A stretch of 14,865 nucleotides of DNA from Myxococcales bacterium (GCA_004525875.1 SPBQ01000013.1:1-14865); one strand, 5' to 3'; positions 6,486 through 13,340 are shown, numbered from the stretch's first letter. Notes: generated by a model from the sequence alone, not told the origin. Made by a program: numbers and translations.

Positions 6486-7025
6486 ATGGATAGACGGTGG
6501 CAGGGCAGTTGGCGCACCCTCACGGCGCACGGATTGGCGGCGGTCGTCGCGATGCTGGCCTCGGCGGGTGTCGCGCGCTCGCAGTCGATGCCGGGCGGTG
6601 CATGCGTGATATTCTTCGAGGGCAACCGGTGCAGCCCCGGCTTCGAGCGATCCTCGTGCTGCACCGAGGCCGGTCGCTACATGCGCGGCTGCTGGACCAA
6701 CGACGAGGCCCGCTCGATGGAAATTCACGGGCCGGCGGGAACGACGATCTCGGTGTTCGACTCTCCGAACGCCAGCACCAGCGACGATTACTTCGTGATC
6801 ACCAAGAACGACGATCAGCCCGTCTGCGTGGGGTCGTTCGACGGTGCGCGAGCGACGCTCGGCGAGACGAACAACGAGTGGTTCTACTCGGGTGGCAACG
6901 GGCTCGACGGCAAGGTCTCGACGTTCACGTGGACCGACCCGCGCCAATCGCCCGGTGCCGACGACGTCAGATCCGGGGGAAGCGGGGGGCGCGCTTCTCG
7001 AGCAAGGAGCGGACGCCCTCGCTGA
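6486..7025 (+). CDS. Secreted six-cysteine protein, possibly beta/gamma-crystallin-like
   Basis: A 179-residue exported protein. It has a signal peptide with an Arg-containing N region, a hydrophobic core at about residues 16-29 and a likely cleavage near VARS-QS (30-33). The mature part has six cysteines (40, 49, 58, 59, 69, 114), enough for three disulfides. Aromatic strand-like segments (ACVIFFEGN, DYFVITKN, EWFYSGGN) and N72-D73-E-A-R-S77, one residue off the calcium motif of beta/gamma-crystallins, suggest that all-beta fold, with low confidence. Start 6486 has GGAGG at 6471-6475. From about residue 154 the sequence turns into low-complexity GGSGGRASRARSGRPR, encoded largely opposite the 3' end of the next crotonase gene. 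The gene is likely real, but its function is not recognised. Confidence 0.7.
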   Translation: MDRRWQGSWRTLTAHGLAAVVAMLASAGVARSQSMPGGACVIFFEGNRCSPGFERSSCCTEAGRYMRGCWTNDEARSMEIHGPAGTTISVFDSPNASTSDDYFVITKNDDQPVCVGSFDGARATLGETNNEWFYSGGNGLDGKVSTFTWTDPRQSPGADDVRSGGSGGRASRARSGRPR

Positions 7026-7800
7026 AGTCGGGCCGTTCGAAGCTCTCGACCATGAGGCGCACGGCTTCCTGCTCCGAGGGGCCGAGCGCCGCCGTCAATT
7101 GCTGATAGACCTGGCGCTTCATGATCATCATGGAAGCGGGCGAACAGCGCTCACCGAGCGTGCGGGCGTATGTCACGGTGAAGTCCATCAGCTCGTCGTG
7201 CGCGACGATGCGATTCACGAGCCCTATCCGAGCTGCTTCCTCGGCGTCGACCTTGCGGCTCGAGAAGAGCAGGTCGAGCGCGTGCGCAGACCCGACCAGC
7301 CGTGGGAGCAGCCAGGCGATGCCCCACTCCGCTACCAGGCCTCGCTGTGAGAACGCGGTCATGAACAGCGCTCGGTCCGAGGCGAAGCGGATGTCACAGC
7401 AAAGGGCGATCGGGACGGCCATTCCGGCCACGGGACCGTTGATCGCCGCGATGACCGGTTTTCGCACCGAGAGCAGGTACGTGTAGGCGCCGCGGAAGTC
7501 TTCACCCATCGCGGGGTCGCCGGGCTCGGCGCCGGCGAACTCCGCAGGCACGGCGTCGAGCTCGCCGCCCTGGCTGAGCGATTCCAGGTTCTTCATGTCG
7601 GCGCCGGCGCAGAACCCGCGGCCCGCTCCGGTGATGACGATGGCTACCACGGCCGAGTCTTTCTCGGCACGTGCGACGGCGTGCTTGAGCTCGGCGCCCA
7701 TCCGGTTGGTCCAGGCGTTGAGCGCGTCGGGCCGGTTGAGAGTGATCGTCGCCACGGGATCGTCCACGTCGTAGAGGATCTGTTCGTACGGTTCGTGCAT
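6967..7800 (-). CDS. Crotonase-superfamily protein, enoyl-CoA isomerase-like
   Basis: A 277-residue crotonase with both oxyanion-hole segments: GRGFCAGADM (60-69) and NGPVAGMAVP (121-130). It ends in the usual DFSEGVRSLLEKR-P-F tail. By alignment to rat mitochondrial enoyl-CoA hydratase, the Glu144 position is Pro130 and the Glu164 position is Phe150, so it is unlikely to be a classical hydratase. FSQRGLVAEWG places Glu158 where PaaG has its aspartate and where ECI-type isomerases carry the acid, so a delta3/delta2-enoyl-CoA isomerase-type reaction is a better guess. The frame opens to 7974, but ATG 7800 has GGAG five bases upstream and starts the domain. It diverges from another crotonase gene and overlaps the secreted-protein gene tail to tail by 59 bases. 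Confidence 0.9.
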   Translation of the reverse strand: MHEPYEQILYDVDDPVATITLNRPDALNAWTNRMGAELKHAVARAEKDSAVVAIVITGAGRGFCAGADMKNLESLSQGGELDAVPAEFAGAEPGDPAMGEDFRGAYTYLLSVRKPVIAAINGPVAGMAVPIALCCDIRFASDRALFMTAFSQRGLVAEWGIAWLLPRLVGSAHALDLLFSSRKVDAEEAARIGLVNRIVAHDELMDFTVTYARTLGERCSPASMMIMKRQVYQQLTAALGPSEQEAVRLMVESFERPDFSEGVRSLLEKRAPRFPRI

Positions 7801-7988
7801 GGGGCTCCGGTCGTTGCGGCGCGGCGGCGATCGTACGTGCGCCCGCCGATTGAAACTAGCGACCCGCGCAATACTCGGTCCGGGGGTCGTCCACCGGGAC
7901 GCCGGTCCGGTGGGTGGGCTCGCGAGGAGGAGACATGAGTTGCGCGGGAGGCTAAGAAGTATGCTCCGCGACAATCCGGAGGAGCCCC
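7801..7988. promoter_or_regulatory. Divergent promoter region between two crotonase genes
   Basis: This 188-base gap must drive two divergent crotonase genes. On the plus strand TATGCT (7960-7965) is a reasonable -10 ahead of the strong ribosome-binding site GGAGGAG (7978-7984). No well-spaced -35 is visible (TTGCGC at 7940-7945 is only 14 bases away). On the minus strand I see no convincing promoter, nor a clear operator palindrome. Confidence 0.3.
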
Positions 7989-8888
7989 ATGCCGAACGAC
8001 ACGACCCCCTACGAGCACATCACGTACGAGACCGAACGCGGTAGGGCGCGCATCGTCTTGAACCGCCCCGAGAAGCACAATGCGATCAGTGCCGTCATGC
8101 ATCGTGAGCTCCACGAAGCGTTGTGGGCAGCGGACTACGACCCGGATGTCCACGCCGTCGTCATCAAGGGGGCCGGGCCGAGCTTTTGCTCGGGCTTCGA
8201 CCTGACGGGCTACGCGCCGGGCGTTGCATCTGGCCGCAAGGGGCGGACGCTCCGCGACACGTTCGACGACGACGCCTGGCACGTCGAGCGCGGCCAGCGC
8301 CTGGACATCGCACCGTTCGACATGCACAAGCCGGTGATCGCGCAGATCCACGGCCACTGCCTGGCCGGTGGCACGGTGATCGCGCTCTACTGCGACATGC
8401 TCATCGCAGCCGACGATGCGAACATCGGCTTCCCGCCGGTGCGCGACCTTGGCTCGCCGCCAGCGCAAATGTGGCTCTACCACGCGGGGCCGCAGTGGAC
8501 GAAGCGGCTACTACTGACCGGCGACACCCTCAGTGGACGTGACGCAGCCGAGATCGGCCTGGTGATGAAGTCGGTGCCTGCGGATCTGCTCGAGGCGGAG
8601 GTGGAGCAGCTTCTCGATCGCCTCTCCCTGATCGACCATCACCTGCTCGCCGCCAACAAGCGCATCGTGAACCTCGGCCTCGAGTTGATGGGGGCGCGTA
8701 CGCTCCAGCGACTCGCGGCCGAGAACGACGCGCGCGCGCATCTTGCGCCGGGCACGGCCGAGTACTTCCGTCGTGTGAGCGAGCTGGGGCTGCGCCAGGC
8801 GTTCAAGGAGCGCGATGCGCAGTTCGGCGACGGCCGCGCGAGCGTTCGAAGCCCGGAGCTCCGTGACGCCGCCGGCCGCTTGAAGTGA
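7989..8888 (+). CDS. Crotonase-superfamily protein (enoyl-CoA hydratase/isomerase family)
   Basis: A 299-residue crotonase acting on a CoA thioester. The N-terminal RIVLNRPEKHNAIS (21-34), oxyanion-hole segment GPSFCSGFDLTGY (63-75) and second segment HGHCLAGGTV (121-130) are present. At the positions of the two hydratase glutamates it has Val130 and Pro150 (NIGFPPVRDLG), so water addition by the classical mechanism is not expected. The FPPVR-x-x-G-x-P pattern followed by GPQWTKRLLLTGD belongs to a crotonase subgroup whose reactions are mostly uncharacterised. There is an insertion of about 20 residues (78-100) before the second segment and a C-terminal helical extension. ATG 7989 has GGAGGAG four bases upstream. 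It converges on the PhyH gene only 10 bases past its stop. The exact reaction is unknown. Confidence 0.9.
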   Translation: MPNDTTPYEHITYETERGRARIVLNRPEKHNAISAVMHRELHEALWAADYDPDVHAVVIKGAGPSFCSGFDLTGYAPGVASGRKGRTLRDTFDDDAWHVERGQRLDIAPFDMHKPVIAQIHGHCLAGGTVIALYCDMLIAADDANIGFPPVRDLGSPPAQMWLYHAGPQWTKRLLLTGDTLSGRDAAEIGLVMKSVPADLLEAEVEQLLDRLSLIDHHLLAANKRIVNLGLELMGARTLQRLAAENDARAHLAPGTAEYFRRVSELGLRQAFKERDAQFGDGRASVRSPELRDAAGRLK

Positions 8889-8890
8889 GG

Positions 8891-8929
8891 GGCGGGCGTC
8901 AGCCTTTATCCCGTTTCGGGAAGCCCGCC
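8891..8929. terminator. Nested inverted repeat at convergent gene ends
   Basis: Outer arms GGCGGGC (8891-8897) and GCCCGCC (8923-8929) enclose an inner hairpin TCCCG-TTT-CGGGA (8909-8921). The structure straddles the 10-base space between two convergent stops and extends into the last codons of the PhyH gene. It could stop transcription from either side. There is no T run, so confidence is modest. Confidence 0.3.
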
Positions 8930-9771
8930 TGCAGCTCGGCAATCTCGAGATCGCCGAGGCCGGTGGTCGCGAGCTCCGGCCGGACCACCGCGATCGGGTC
9001 GCGCAGATCGTCGATGTAGCCCAGCGCGTAGGCGCCGCGGGCGTAGCCCATCAGACGGAGAAGCTCTTCCGGCAGTGTCCGGGCGATCTCGAGCGGCACG
9101 GAGAGGTACTGGTTTTCCTCCTGGCGTAGCCACGAGACGTTGTACGTCACGTTGATGCCGTAGCGTGTCTCGTCCGACCGGTTCGCGCCGCCGCCATGGT
9201 AGACACTGCCGGTGTAGAGCAGGACCGAGCCCTGCGTCATTTCGGCGGGCACCGTGTCGGACTGCTCGAATTCCAGCCCGTCGTCGAAGCGAGTGCTGCC
9301 GGGGACGAGGCGAGTGGCACCGTTCTCCTCGGTGAAGTCGCTCATCGCCCAGATCGTGTTGCACTGGACCTCGTAGCCCTGCGGAAACGGGAAGAAGTCG
9401 AATGCCCACTGATCCCTGTGGATGAGCTGGCTCTGCGAGCCGAGCCCGATCGTGATCACCTGCGTCAGGTGGAGTTGGTAGCTGGTCGCGTGCGAGAGCA
9501 CGCGCGCGACGGTGTCGCGCACGCGCGGATGCATGATCAGCTCGCGACACGTTTCCGAGCGCGCGATCAGGGCGCCGGTGCGTCGGGTGTTGCGACCGGA
9601 GAAGTCATCGACGCCGCCTGCGGTCGCCTCGATGTGAGGCGCGAGCTCCGCGTGAATCTTGTCGAGCACGGCCGCGTCCACCAGGTTGTCGATGATCGCG
9701 GCCCCGTCGCGTTCGAGCGCCGCGGCGATGCTGTCAGTCCCTGCATCCGGGCCCAGATGTTCGATGGTCAT
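8899..9771 (-). CDS. PhyH-family Fe(II)/2-oxoglutarate dioxygenase
   Basis: A 290-residue phytanoyl-CoA dioxygenase-family protein. The double-stranded beta-helix core carries the iron triad His118-x-Asp120 (LIHRDQWAFD) and His192 (SVYHGGGANRSDETRYG), with Arg203 eleven residues later as the likely 2-oxoglutarate carboxylate ligand. The family hydroxylates acyl-CoAs, ectoine precursors, halogenated or natural-product substrates, so this substrate cannot be fixed. Neighbouring crotonases make an acyl or CoA-linked compound plausible. The frame is open to 9993, but that extension is Arg/Ala-rich. ATG 9771 has GGAG seven bases before it and leads straight into EHLGPDAGTD and the first helix. It may be cotranscribed with the DUF4262 gene 71 bases upstream. 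Confidence 0.92.
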   Translation of the reverse strand: MTIEHLGPDAGTDSIAAALERDGAAIIDNLVDAAVLDKIHAELAPHIEATAGGVDDFSGRNTRRTGALIARSETCRELIMHPRVRDTVARVLSHATSYQLHLTQVITIGLGSQSQLIHRDQWAFDFFPFPQGYEVQCNTIWAMSDFTEENGATRLVPGSTRFDDGLEFEQSDTVPAEMTQGSVLLYTGSVYHGGGANRSDETRYGINVTYNVSWLRQEENQYLSVPLEIARTLPEELLRLMGYARGAYALGYIDDLRDPIAVVRPELATTGLGDLEIAELQAGFPKRDKG

Positions 9772-9842
9772 CGGCTTGCTCCATTCGTGCGCGGTCGCTC
9801 CACGTACGGATAAGCCGCCACCGGGTGTGAGTCCAGTGTCGA

Positions 9843-10373
9843 TCAGCGCATGCGCTGGCCCGTCATACCGGACGGGCCGGCTCCGTCGTGGCCGGGCCCG
9901 GACCGTGCGTGTAGCAGCGGTTGCAGCTCGGCCAGCTCCGGCTCGGCGCCCCGCTCGCCGGGCAGATGGTTGTTCGAGTCGGGCCACACGCACTGAACGG
10001 CGGGGAACTCGTCGTCGCCGTAGTAGCGAAGTGCTGTCGCGAGGTACCGGTCGTAACGCAGGCGATCGACGGGTCGGAACTCACACGTGAGATCCTCGAG
10101 CACGCCCGCCGATGACGCACCGACATCGTAGTAGGCGCCATGAGTGACGTCGGAAGCGAGCCCTTCGAGGATCGCTTCCATCGTCTCGATGGGAAGCCCG
10201 ACGATGACGATCTCCGGGTGGCAGTGACTGCGATGCAGCCCGACCGTGAATGCCCAGCCGGGCGAAGCCGGCGTCTCCGGGACGCACACGATGTGCCACC
10301 CCTTCGCCTCGATGTTCCGGTCCATCTCTTGGTTACCGTCGTGTGTGGTGAACGCATCCGTTGCTATAGCCAA
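9843..10373 (-). CDS. DUF4262 domain protein, probable TTG start
   Basis: A 176-residue protein matching the DUF4262 family by its pattern: an I-x-x-x-GW-H-I-V opening (21-29), WAFTVGLHRSHCHPEIVIVGLP (40-61), a TCEFRPV segment (97-102), RYYGDDEFPAVQCVWPD (116-132) and a final ELAELQPLL (147-154). The function of this family is unknown. A GGAGG at 10381-10385 stands seven bases before an in-frame TTG at 10373, whereas the first ATG (10325, residue 17) has no good ribosome-binding site, so TTG is preferred. The ATG would give 160 residues. A glycine-rich tail follows the domain. It is preceded by a 183-base gap and followed by the PhyH gene on the same strand. Confidence 0.82.
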   Translation of the reverse strand: MAIATDAFTTHDGNQEMDRNIEAKGWHIVCVPETPASPGWAFTVGLHRSHCHPEIVIVGLPIETMEAILEGLASDVTHGAYYDVGASSAGVLEDLTCEFRPVDRLRYDRYLATALRYYGDDEFPAVQCVWPDSNNHLPGERGAEPELAELQPLLHARSGPGHDGAGPSGMTGQRMR

Positions 10374-10417
10374 ACCACATCCTCCCTGGATCGCTTCGCC
10401 CCGGCGTCCGGGCAAGC

Positions 10418-10441
10418 GCGCCGTTCACGGCCGAACGGCGC
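10418..10441. repeat. 9-bp perfect inverted repeat upstream of the DUF4262 gene
   Basis: GCGCCGTTC (10418-10426) and GAACGGCGC (10433-10441) are perfect complements with the loop ACGGCC. It lies about 45 bases upstream of the TTG start and next to an A6 run (10448-10453). It has no T tract, so it could be a regulator site or a 5' leader hairpin. No reliable promoter boxes are visible around it. Confidence 0.4.
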
Positions 10442-10522
10442 ATGGGCAAAAAAGCCTAGCATGACGAGGAGCGTGATGAAGCCTCAAGGGGAGACTTGCT
10501 GTTCGTTCCTTACTCTTCATGA

Positions 10523-10556
10523 ATAAAGGTGCGCCGTTGCGGGCCGGCTCCGGCAC
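10523..10556 (-). terminator. Candidate terminator after the zinc-ribbon gene
   Basis: Immediately after the stop at 10557, GTGCCG and CGGCGCAC can pair with a two-base bulge (10551-10556 with 10529-10536), and the minus strand continues with CCTTTATTC. An alternative inner hairpin, GCCG/CGGC, competes. This is a weak intrinsic terminator candidate. Confidence 0.3.
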
Positions 10557-11072
10557 TCAATCACCGAACAGTGCGCGAACCACGTAGAACAGGAGCATCG
10601 CCAGGATAAACGCCGCGGTGCGGAGCAGCGACGCACGTCTGCCCACGAGCTCCACCGGCTCCTCGTCCTCTCGCTCGGTCTGCGGTACCTGGTGCGCGTA
10701 GACGGCGTCGTCGGCGGCCATGGCCCGCGGCAGGTCGCTGTGCGCCACCAGGATGCGGCAGGAAGGGTCTCCGGCTCGCCCGCCCGGCGAGGGCTCGAGG
10801 TTGTAGGGGATCCCGTGGAAGTCGAGTGCGGCGGCCAGCTCGCGAGCCCACGCGACCGGCGCCTCGCGTAGCACGACGATCTCCGCGTACTCACTGTCCG
10901 TTGCCGGCGGCTCGCCGCGCCCGCGCACCGCGGTCCTGGCGCGCTCGGTCCGCGTGGCTGTCGCCGGGGCATCGGCCGACGATATCAGCCGCGCGCCGCA
11001 GATCGGGCACCGGCGCGTCGTCGGTGAGAAGCCGGCCGTGCAGCTCGGGCACTTTCGGGAGGCGATGTGCAA
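10557..11072 (-). CDS. Zinc-ribbon protein with C-terminal membrane anchor, DUF2007-like middle
   Basis: A 171-residue protein in three parts. An N-terminal zinc ribbon has CPSC (Cys8/Cys11) and CPIC (Cys22/Cys25). A low-complexity linker runs over about 31-58. An alpha/beta segment (about 62-130) of the type EIVVLREAPVAWARELAAAL, then HGIPYNLEPS and RILVAHSDLPRA, resembles the DUF2007 'putative signal transducing' fold. A single transmembrane helix (about 149-167) sits near the C terminus, so the bulk should face the cytoplasm. The only possible start before the ribbon is TTG 11072. It has no close ribosome-binding site, though GGAG lies about 20 bases upstream, just past the lipoprotein stop. 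It follows the lipoprotein gene by 25 bases and is probably cotranscribed. The function is unknown. Confidence 0.75.
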   Translation of the reverse strand: MHIASRKCPSCTAGFSPTTRRCPICGARLISSADAPATATRTERARTAVRGRGEPPATDSEYAEIVVLREAPVAWARELAAALDFHGIPYNLEPSPGGRAGDPSCRILVAHSDLPRAMAADDAVYAHQVPQTEREDEEPVELVGRRASLLRTAAFILAMLLFYVVRALFGD

Positions 11073-11097
11073 AGGTTCGTGCCGATCGGTCGCTCCG

Positions 11098-11451
11098 CTA
11101 CTGGAGCTCCTCCGCGCAGTCGCCGGGGGCCTTGGCCATGAACTTTCCGGCGGTGAGCGCGTCCTGCATGTCGAGCTCGTCGCGCAGCCGCTGGATCTCC
11201 TCGCGATCGTTGGTGAGGCTGGCGATCACGAACGCGCGAGCGTTCGGCGTCAGCTCGTCCTTGGCTTTCTCGGCGGTGCACTCGCAGATCTCCCGCTCGA
11301 GGTTGCCGACGGACAGGCAGGCTTCGACGAATTCCTCGTCGGCGTACGTCGCGTTCTCCTGTTCCGTCTCGCTCGTGCAGCCGCCCGCCAGAGCCGCGCA
11401 CATCAGGGCCAGCGCCGCGCGCTTCCAGCTCCATCGTTGCGTGTTCGACAT
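11098..11451 (-). CDS. Small lipoprotein
   Basis: A 117-residue predicted lipoprotein. A positively charged N region (QRWSWKRA) and hydrophobic core lead to the lipobox LAGGC, with Cys25 as the lipidated residue. The mature part is mostly acidic and helical, with three further cysteines (ACLSVGN, EICECTAEKAKDEL) and a final one near the C terminus (GDCAEELQ). The pattern is like small helical proteins with a C-x-C motif and paired disulfides. ATG 11451 is preceded by AAGGAGGT (11463-11470), a near-perfect ribosome-binding site, although 11 bases away. It is not similar to any characterised family I can name. It is followed by the zinc-ribbon membrane protein gene. Confidence 0.85.
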   Translation of the reverse strand: MSNTQRWSWKRAALALMCAALAGGCTSETEQENATYADEEFVEACLSVGNLEREICECTAEKAKDELTPNARAFVIASLTNDREEIQRLRDELDMQDALTAGKFMAKAPGDCAEELQ

Positions 11452-11556
11452 CGTTTCCCACTACCTCCTTAGAACGTCGCATCGGGCGCGGATGCCGCCG
11501 CCGCCCGGACAGGTGCGTCGTGTTCCGATCCCCGCGAGAATGCAAGAGCGGGCCGT

Positions 11557-11952
11557 TCACGACCAGAAATCGTCCACCTCGAACAGATTCCACACGAACT
11601 CGTGGATCTCCGTCGCCTTTCCGTCCTTCAGGCGTACGACGAGGCAGGTCGGGTTGTTCAGCGTCTTGCCCGCGCGCGTGCCATGCCCGCGGAACACGGC
11701 CACGGCGCGCTCGTCGCCGGCGACGACATCCTCGAGCTCCAGAGCGAACGTTCCGTCGGTGAGCTCCATGACACGGCCCAGAAACGCGAAGATCGCCTCG
11801 CGCCCGCGATGGGAGCCGGCCAGCCGACCGGCCCGTCCGGGAAAGTGCCAGACGGCGTCCGCCGCCATGGCGTTCTCGATGGCGGTGACATCGCCGCTGC
11901 GGAATGCGTCGAAGAGGTCTCGGATGCGCTTCGCGTTGGGGTGCTCGTTCAT
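11557..11952 (-). CDS. NTF2/SnoaL-like protein
   Basis: A 131-residue nuclear transport factor 2-like protein, full length for the fold. The pattern is typical: RIRDLFDAFRSGDVTAIENAM (helices, about 9-29), then AVWHFPGR (33-40), the SHRGREAIFAFLGRVMELTDG helix (47-67), and closing strands VAVFRGHGTRAGKTLNNP and CLVVRLKDGKATEIHEFVWN. The catalytic activity is unknown. Many such proteins are isomerases, hydrolases or accessory binders. ATG 11952 is one base after the TGA of the upstream GFA gene (TGACATG), so the two are translationally linked. AAAGG just before the ATG is the likely ribosome-binding site. The frame opens further upstream, but that part overlaps the GFA gene and is rejected. 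Confidence 0.9.
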   Translation of the reverse strand: MNEHPNAKRIRDLFDAFRSGDVTAIENAMAADAVWHFPGRAGRLAGSHRGREAIFAFLGRVMELTDGTFALELEDVVAGDERAVAVFRGHGTRAGKTLNNPTCLVVRLKDGKATEIHEFVWNLFEVDDFWS

Positions 11953-11953
11953 G

Positions 11954-12364
11954 TCAGCCTTTCTTCGAGAGCGGCGCGAGCGAGGAGATCGACTGTTCCC
12001 AGTTGCGGCCGTCGAAGTCGCGCGACTCGATCGATTCGATCGTTGCGGGGTCCAGGCATCGGAGGTTGACGCTGAAGCCGTCGGGGTGCGATCGCGGGAC
12101 GTAGAACGGCTTGATCCCGCAACGCGAACAGAACGTGTGCCTGGCAGCGTTTGTGTTGAATGTGTAGGTGGTGAGCAGGTCCTCACCCGCCAGTACGCGT
12201 AGCGCCGCGGCCGTCACGACCAGGTGCTGGTACCCGGTCATGGAACAGATCGAGCAGTTGCAGTTGAGCACCTCGATCCGCGCGGGCGCATCCACCTCGA
12301 AGCGAACCGCGCCGCAGTGGCAGTGTCCGCTGTGCGTGATCGTGGGGGCGGTATCTTCGCTCAT
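11954..12364 (-). CDS. GFA-family (glutathione-dependent formaldehyde-activating/CENP-V) protein
   Basis: A 136-residue GFA-fold protein. Structural and catalytic zinc ligands are visible: Cys15 and Cys17 (GHCHCGAV), Cys35, Cys37 and Cys40 (CNCSICSMTG), and Cys79 and Cys82 (TFCSRCGIKPFY). The family prototype was proposed to speed S-hydroxymethylglutathione formation, but most members are uncharacterised and the formaldehyde role is disputed. ATG 12364 starts just ahead of the domain, with only a weak ribosome-binding site. It lies 44 bases after the DMT transporter gene and is joined to the NTF2-like gene (one-base gap). A second, only distantly similar GFA protein is encoded 1.3 kb upstream in the same direction. 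Confidence 0.92.
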   Translation of the reverse strand: MSEDTAPTITHSGHCHCGAVRFEVDAPARIEVLNCNCSICSMTGYQHLVVTAAALRVLAGEDLLTTYTFNTNAARHTFCSRCGIKPFYVPRSHPDGFSVNLRCLDPATIESIESRDFDGRNWEQSISSLAPLSKKG

Positions 12365-12408
12365 CGTATCAACGAGGATCTGCGGGAGCAGGCGCGTCCG
12401 TCACCGGC

Positions 12409-12861
12409 TCAGTCGGTCTGGACGAGAATCATGCCTAGAACCACCAGTGCGCCGCCGATGATGCGTTGCAGGCTGATCGGGTGGGGTCGGAAACCCACGA
12501 CTCCGAAATGATCGATCAGCACGGAGGCCGTCATCGTGCCGACGACCATCGCCGACACGAACGCGGCCGCGCCGAGGCGCGGTGCGAGGATGATCGCGCT
12601 GAGCACCATCGCCGCTCCCATGAGGCCGCCCGCCCAGCTCCATGCGGGCGCGCCGGCGACCGCACGCAGGTCGGAGCCCGGTACGCGGAGCAGCACGATA
12701 AGGCCGAGCAGCGCCAGGCTCGCGACCACCGTGTTGGTGAGCGCGCCCCACAGTGGATGGCCATGGTATCCAGCGATGGTGGCGTTGATGCCCGCCTGCA
12801 GCGGTGGCAACGCGCCCACCAGGATTGCCACGAGGATGAGGCCCAGGCTGGCTATCGACAT
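12409..12861 (-). CDS. DMT-superfamily membrane protein, YdcZ/DUF606-like
   Basis: A 150-residue integral membrane protein with about five hydrophobic helices (roughly 3-22, 40-60, 72-93, 97-113, 132-147). The start, LVAILVGALPPLQAGINA, and the half-size length match the YdcZ (DUF606) group of the drug/metabolite transporter superfamily, which are thought to work as dimers. The substrate is unknown. In this operon it could export a detoxified product. ATG 12861 has GGAGGA immediately upstream. It follows the OsmC gene by 26 bases. Confidence 0.9.
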   Translation of the reverse strand: MSIASLGLILVAILVGALPPLQAGINATIAGYHGHPLWGALTNTVVASLALLGLIVLLRVPGSDLRAVAGAPAWSWAGGLMGAAMVLSAIILAPRLGAAAFVSAMVVGTMTASVLIDHFGVVGFRPHPISLQRIIGGALVVLGMILVQTD

Positions 12862-12887
12862 CGGTCCTCCTTCAGCGTCGCCGATCC

Positions 12888-13340
12888 TCAGTCGTCGGCG
12901 TGCTCGACGCGGATCTCGGTGCGGACCGAGTTCGCGATGCAGCAGTTTTCGTGGGCGAGCTCGTGAATCCTGTCGAGATCCTCACGCGCGGGTGCGTCGT
13001 CGGCCCAGACGATGCGGGGCCGGAGCAAGACGCGCGTGACGGCGAGCTTGCCCTCGGCGTTCTTTTCCAGGTAGCCGACGGCGGCGTCGCGGTAGCTGTC
13101 GACGGTATGTCGCTTGCGTGCGGCGATCGCCAGGAACGTCAACATGTGGCAGCTCGAGATGGCGGCAACGAACGCTTGCTCGGGATCGACCCGATCCGGC
13201 TCTCCAAGGAAGTCCGGCGCGGCCGAAGCGGCCACTCGCGTCTCGCCGTCGAACGCCCATTCGTGGTTGCGCGAGTAGACGTCGTAGGTGAAGTCGGCGG
13301 TTCCTCGCTCCCAGGCGACCGTGGCGTGGTGTTCCGACAT
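12888..13340 (-). CDS. OsmC-family protein
   Basis: A 150-residue OsmC/Ohr-superfamily protein. The peroxidatic cysteine is Cys64 in AAISSCHMLTFL and the resolving one is Cys133 or Cys134 in HENCCIANSVRTEI. The GEPDRVDPEQAFVAAISSC segment, where the helix presenting Cys64 begins, is well kept. OsmC/Ohr enzymes are dimeric thiol peroxidases that reduce organic hydroperoxides using lipoyl or other thiol donors. The ENC-x-IANSV ending recalls a less-studied OsmC subgroup. ATG 13340 is preceded by AAGGAGAAG. Genes on both sides run the same way with small gaps (26 and 42 bases), so it is part of the probable detoxification operon. Confidence 0.93.
   Translation of the reverse strand: MSEHHATVAWERGTADFTYDVYSRNHEWAFDGETRVAASAAPDFLGEPDRVDPEQAFVAAISSCHMLTFLAIAARKRHTVDSYRDAAVGYLEKNAEGKLAVTRVLLRPRIVWADDAPAREDLDRIHELAHENCCIANSVRTEIRVEHADD

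Noticed and set aside
9772..9993. 74-residue N-terminal extension of the PhyH protein
   Set aside because: It is Arg/Ala-rich, overlaps the DUF4262 gene end, and ATG 9771 has a good ribosome-binding site and begins the conserved fold.
10440..10470. Imperfect inverted repeat around an A6 run (CATGGGC / GCCTAGCATG)
   Set aside because: Arms are short and interrupted, with no gene context giving it meaning. Likely chance.
10826..12202. Plus-strand open frame of 458 codons
   Set aside because: It runs antisense across five well-supported minus-strand genes and reads as Arg/Ser/Ala-rich sequence with no domain. Long antisense frames are expected in GC-rich DNA.
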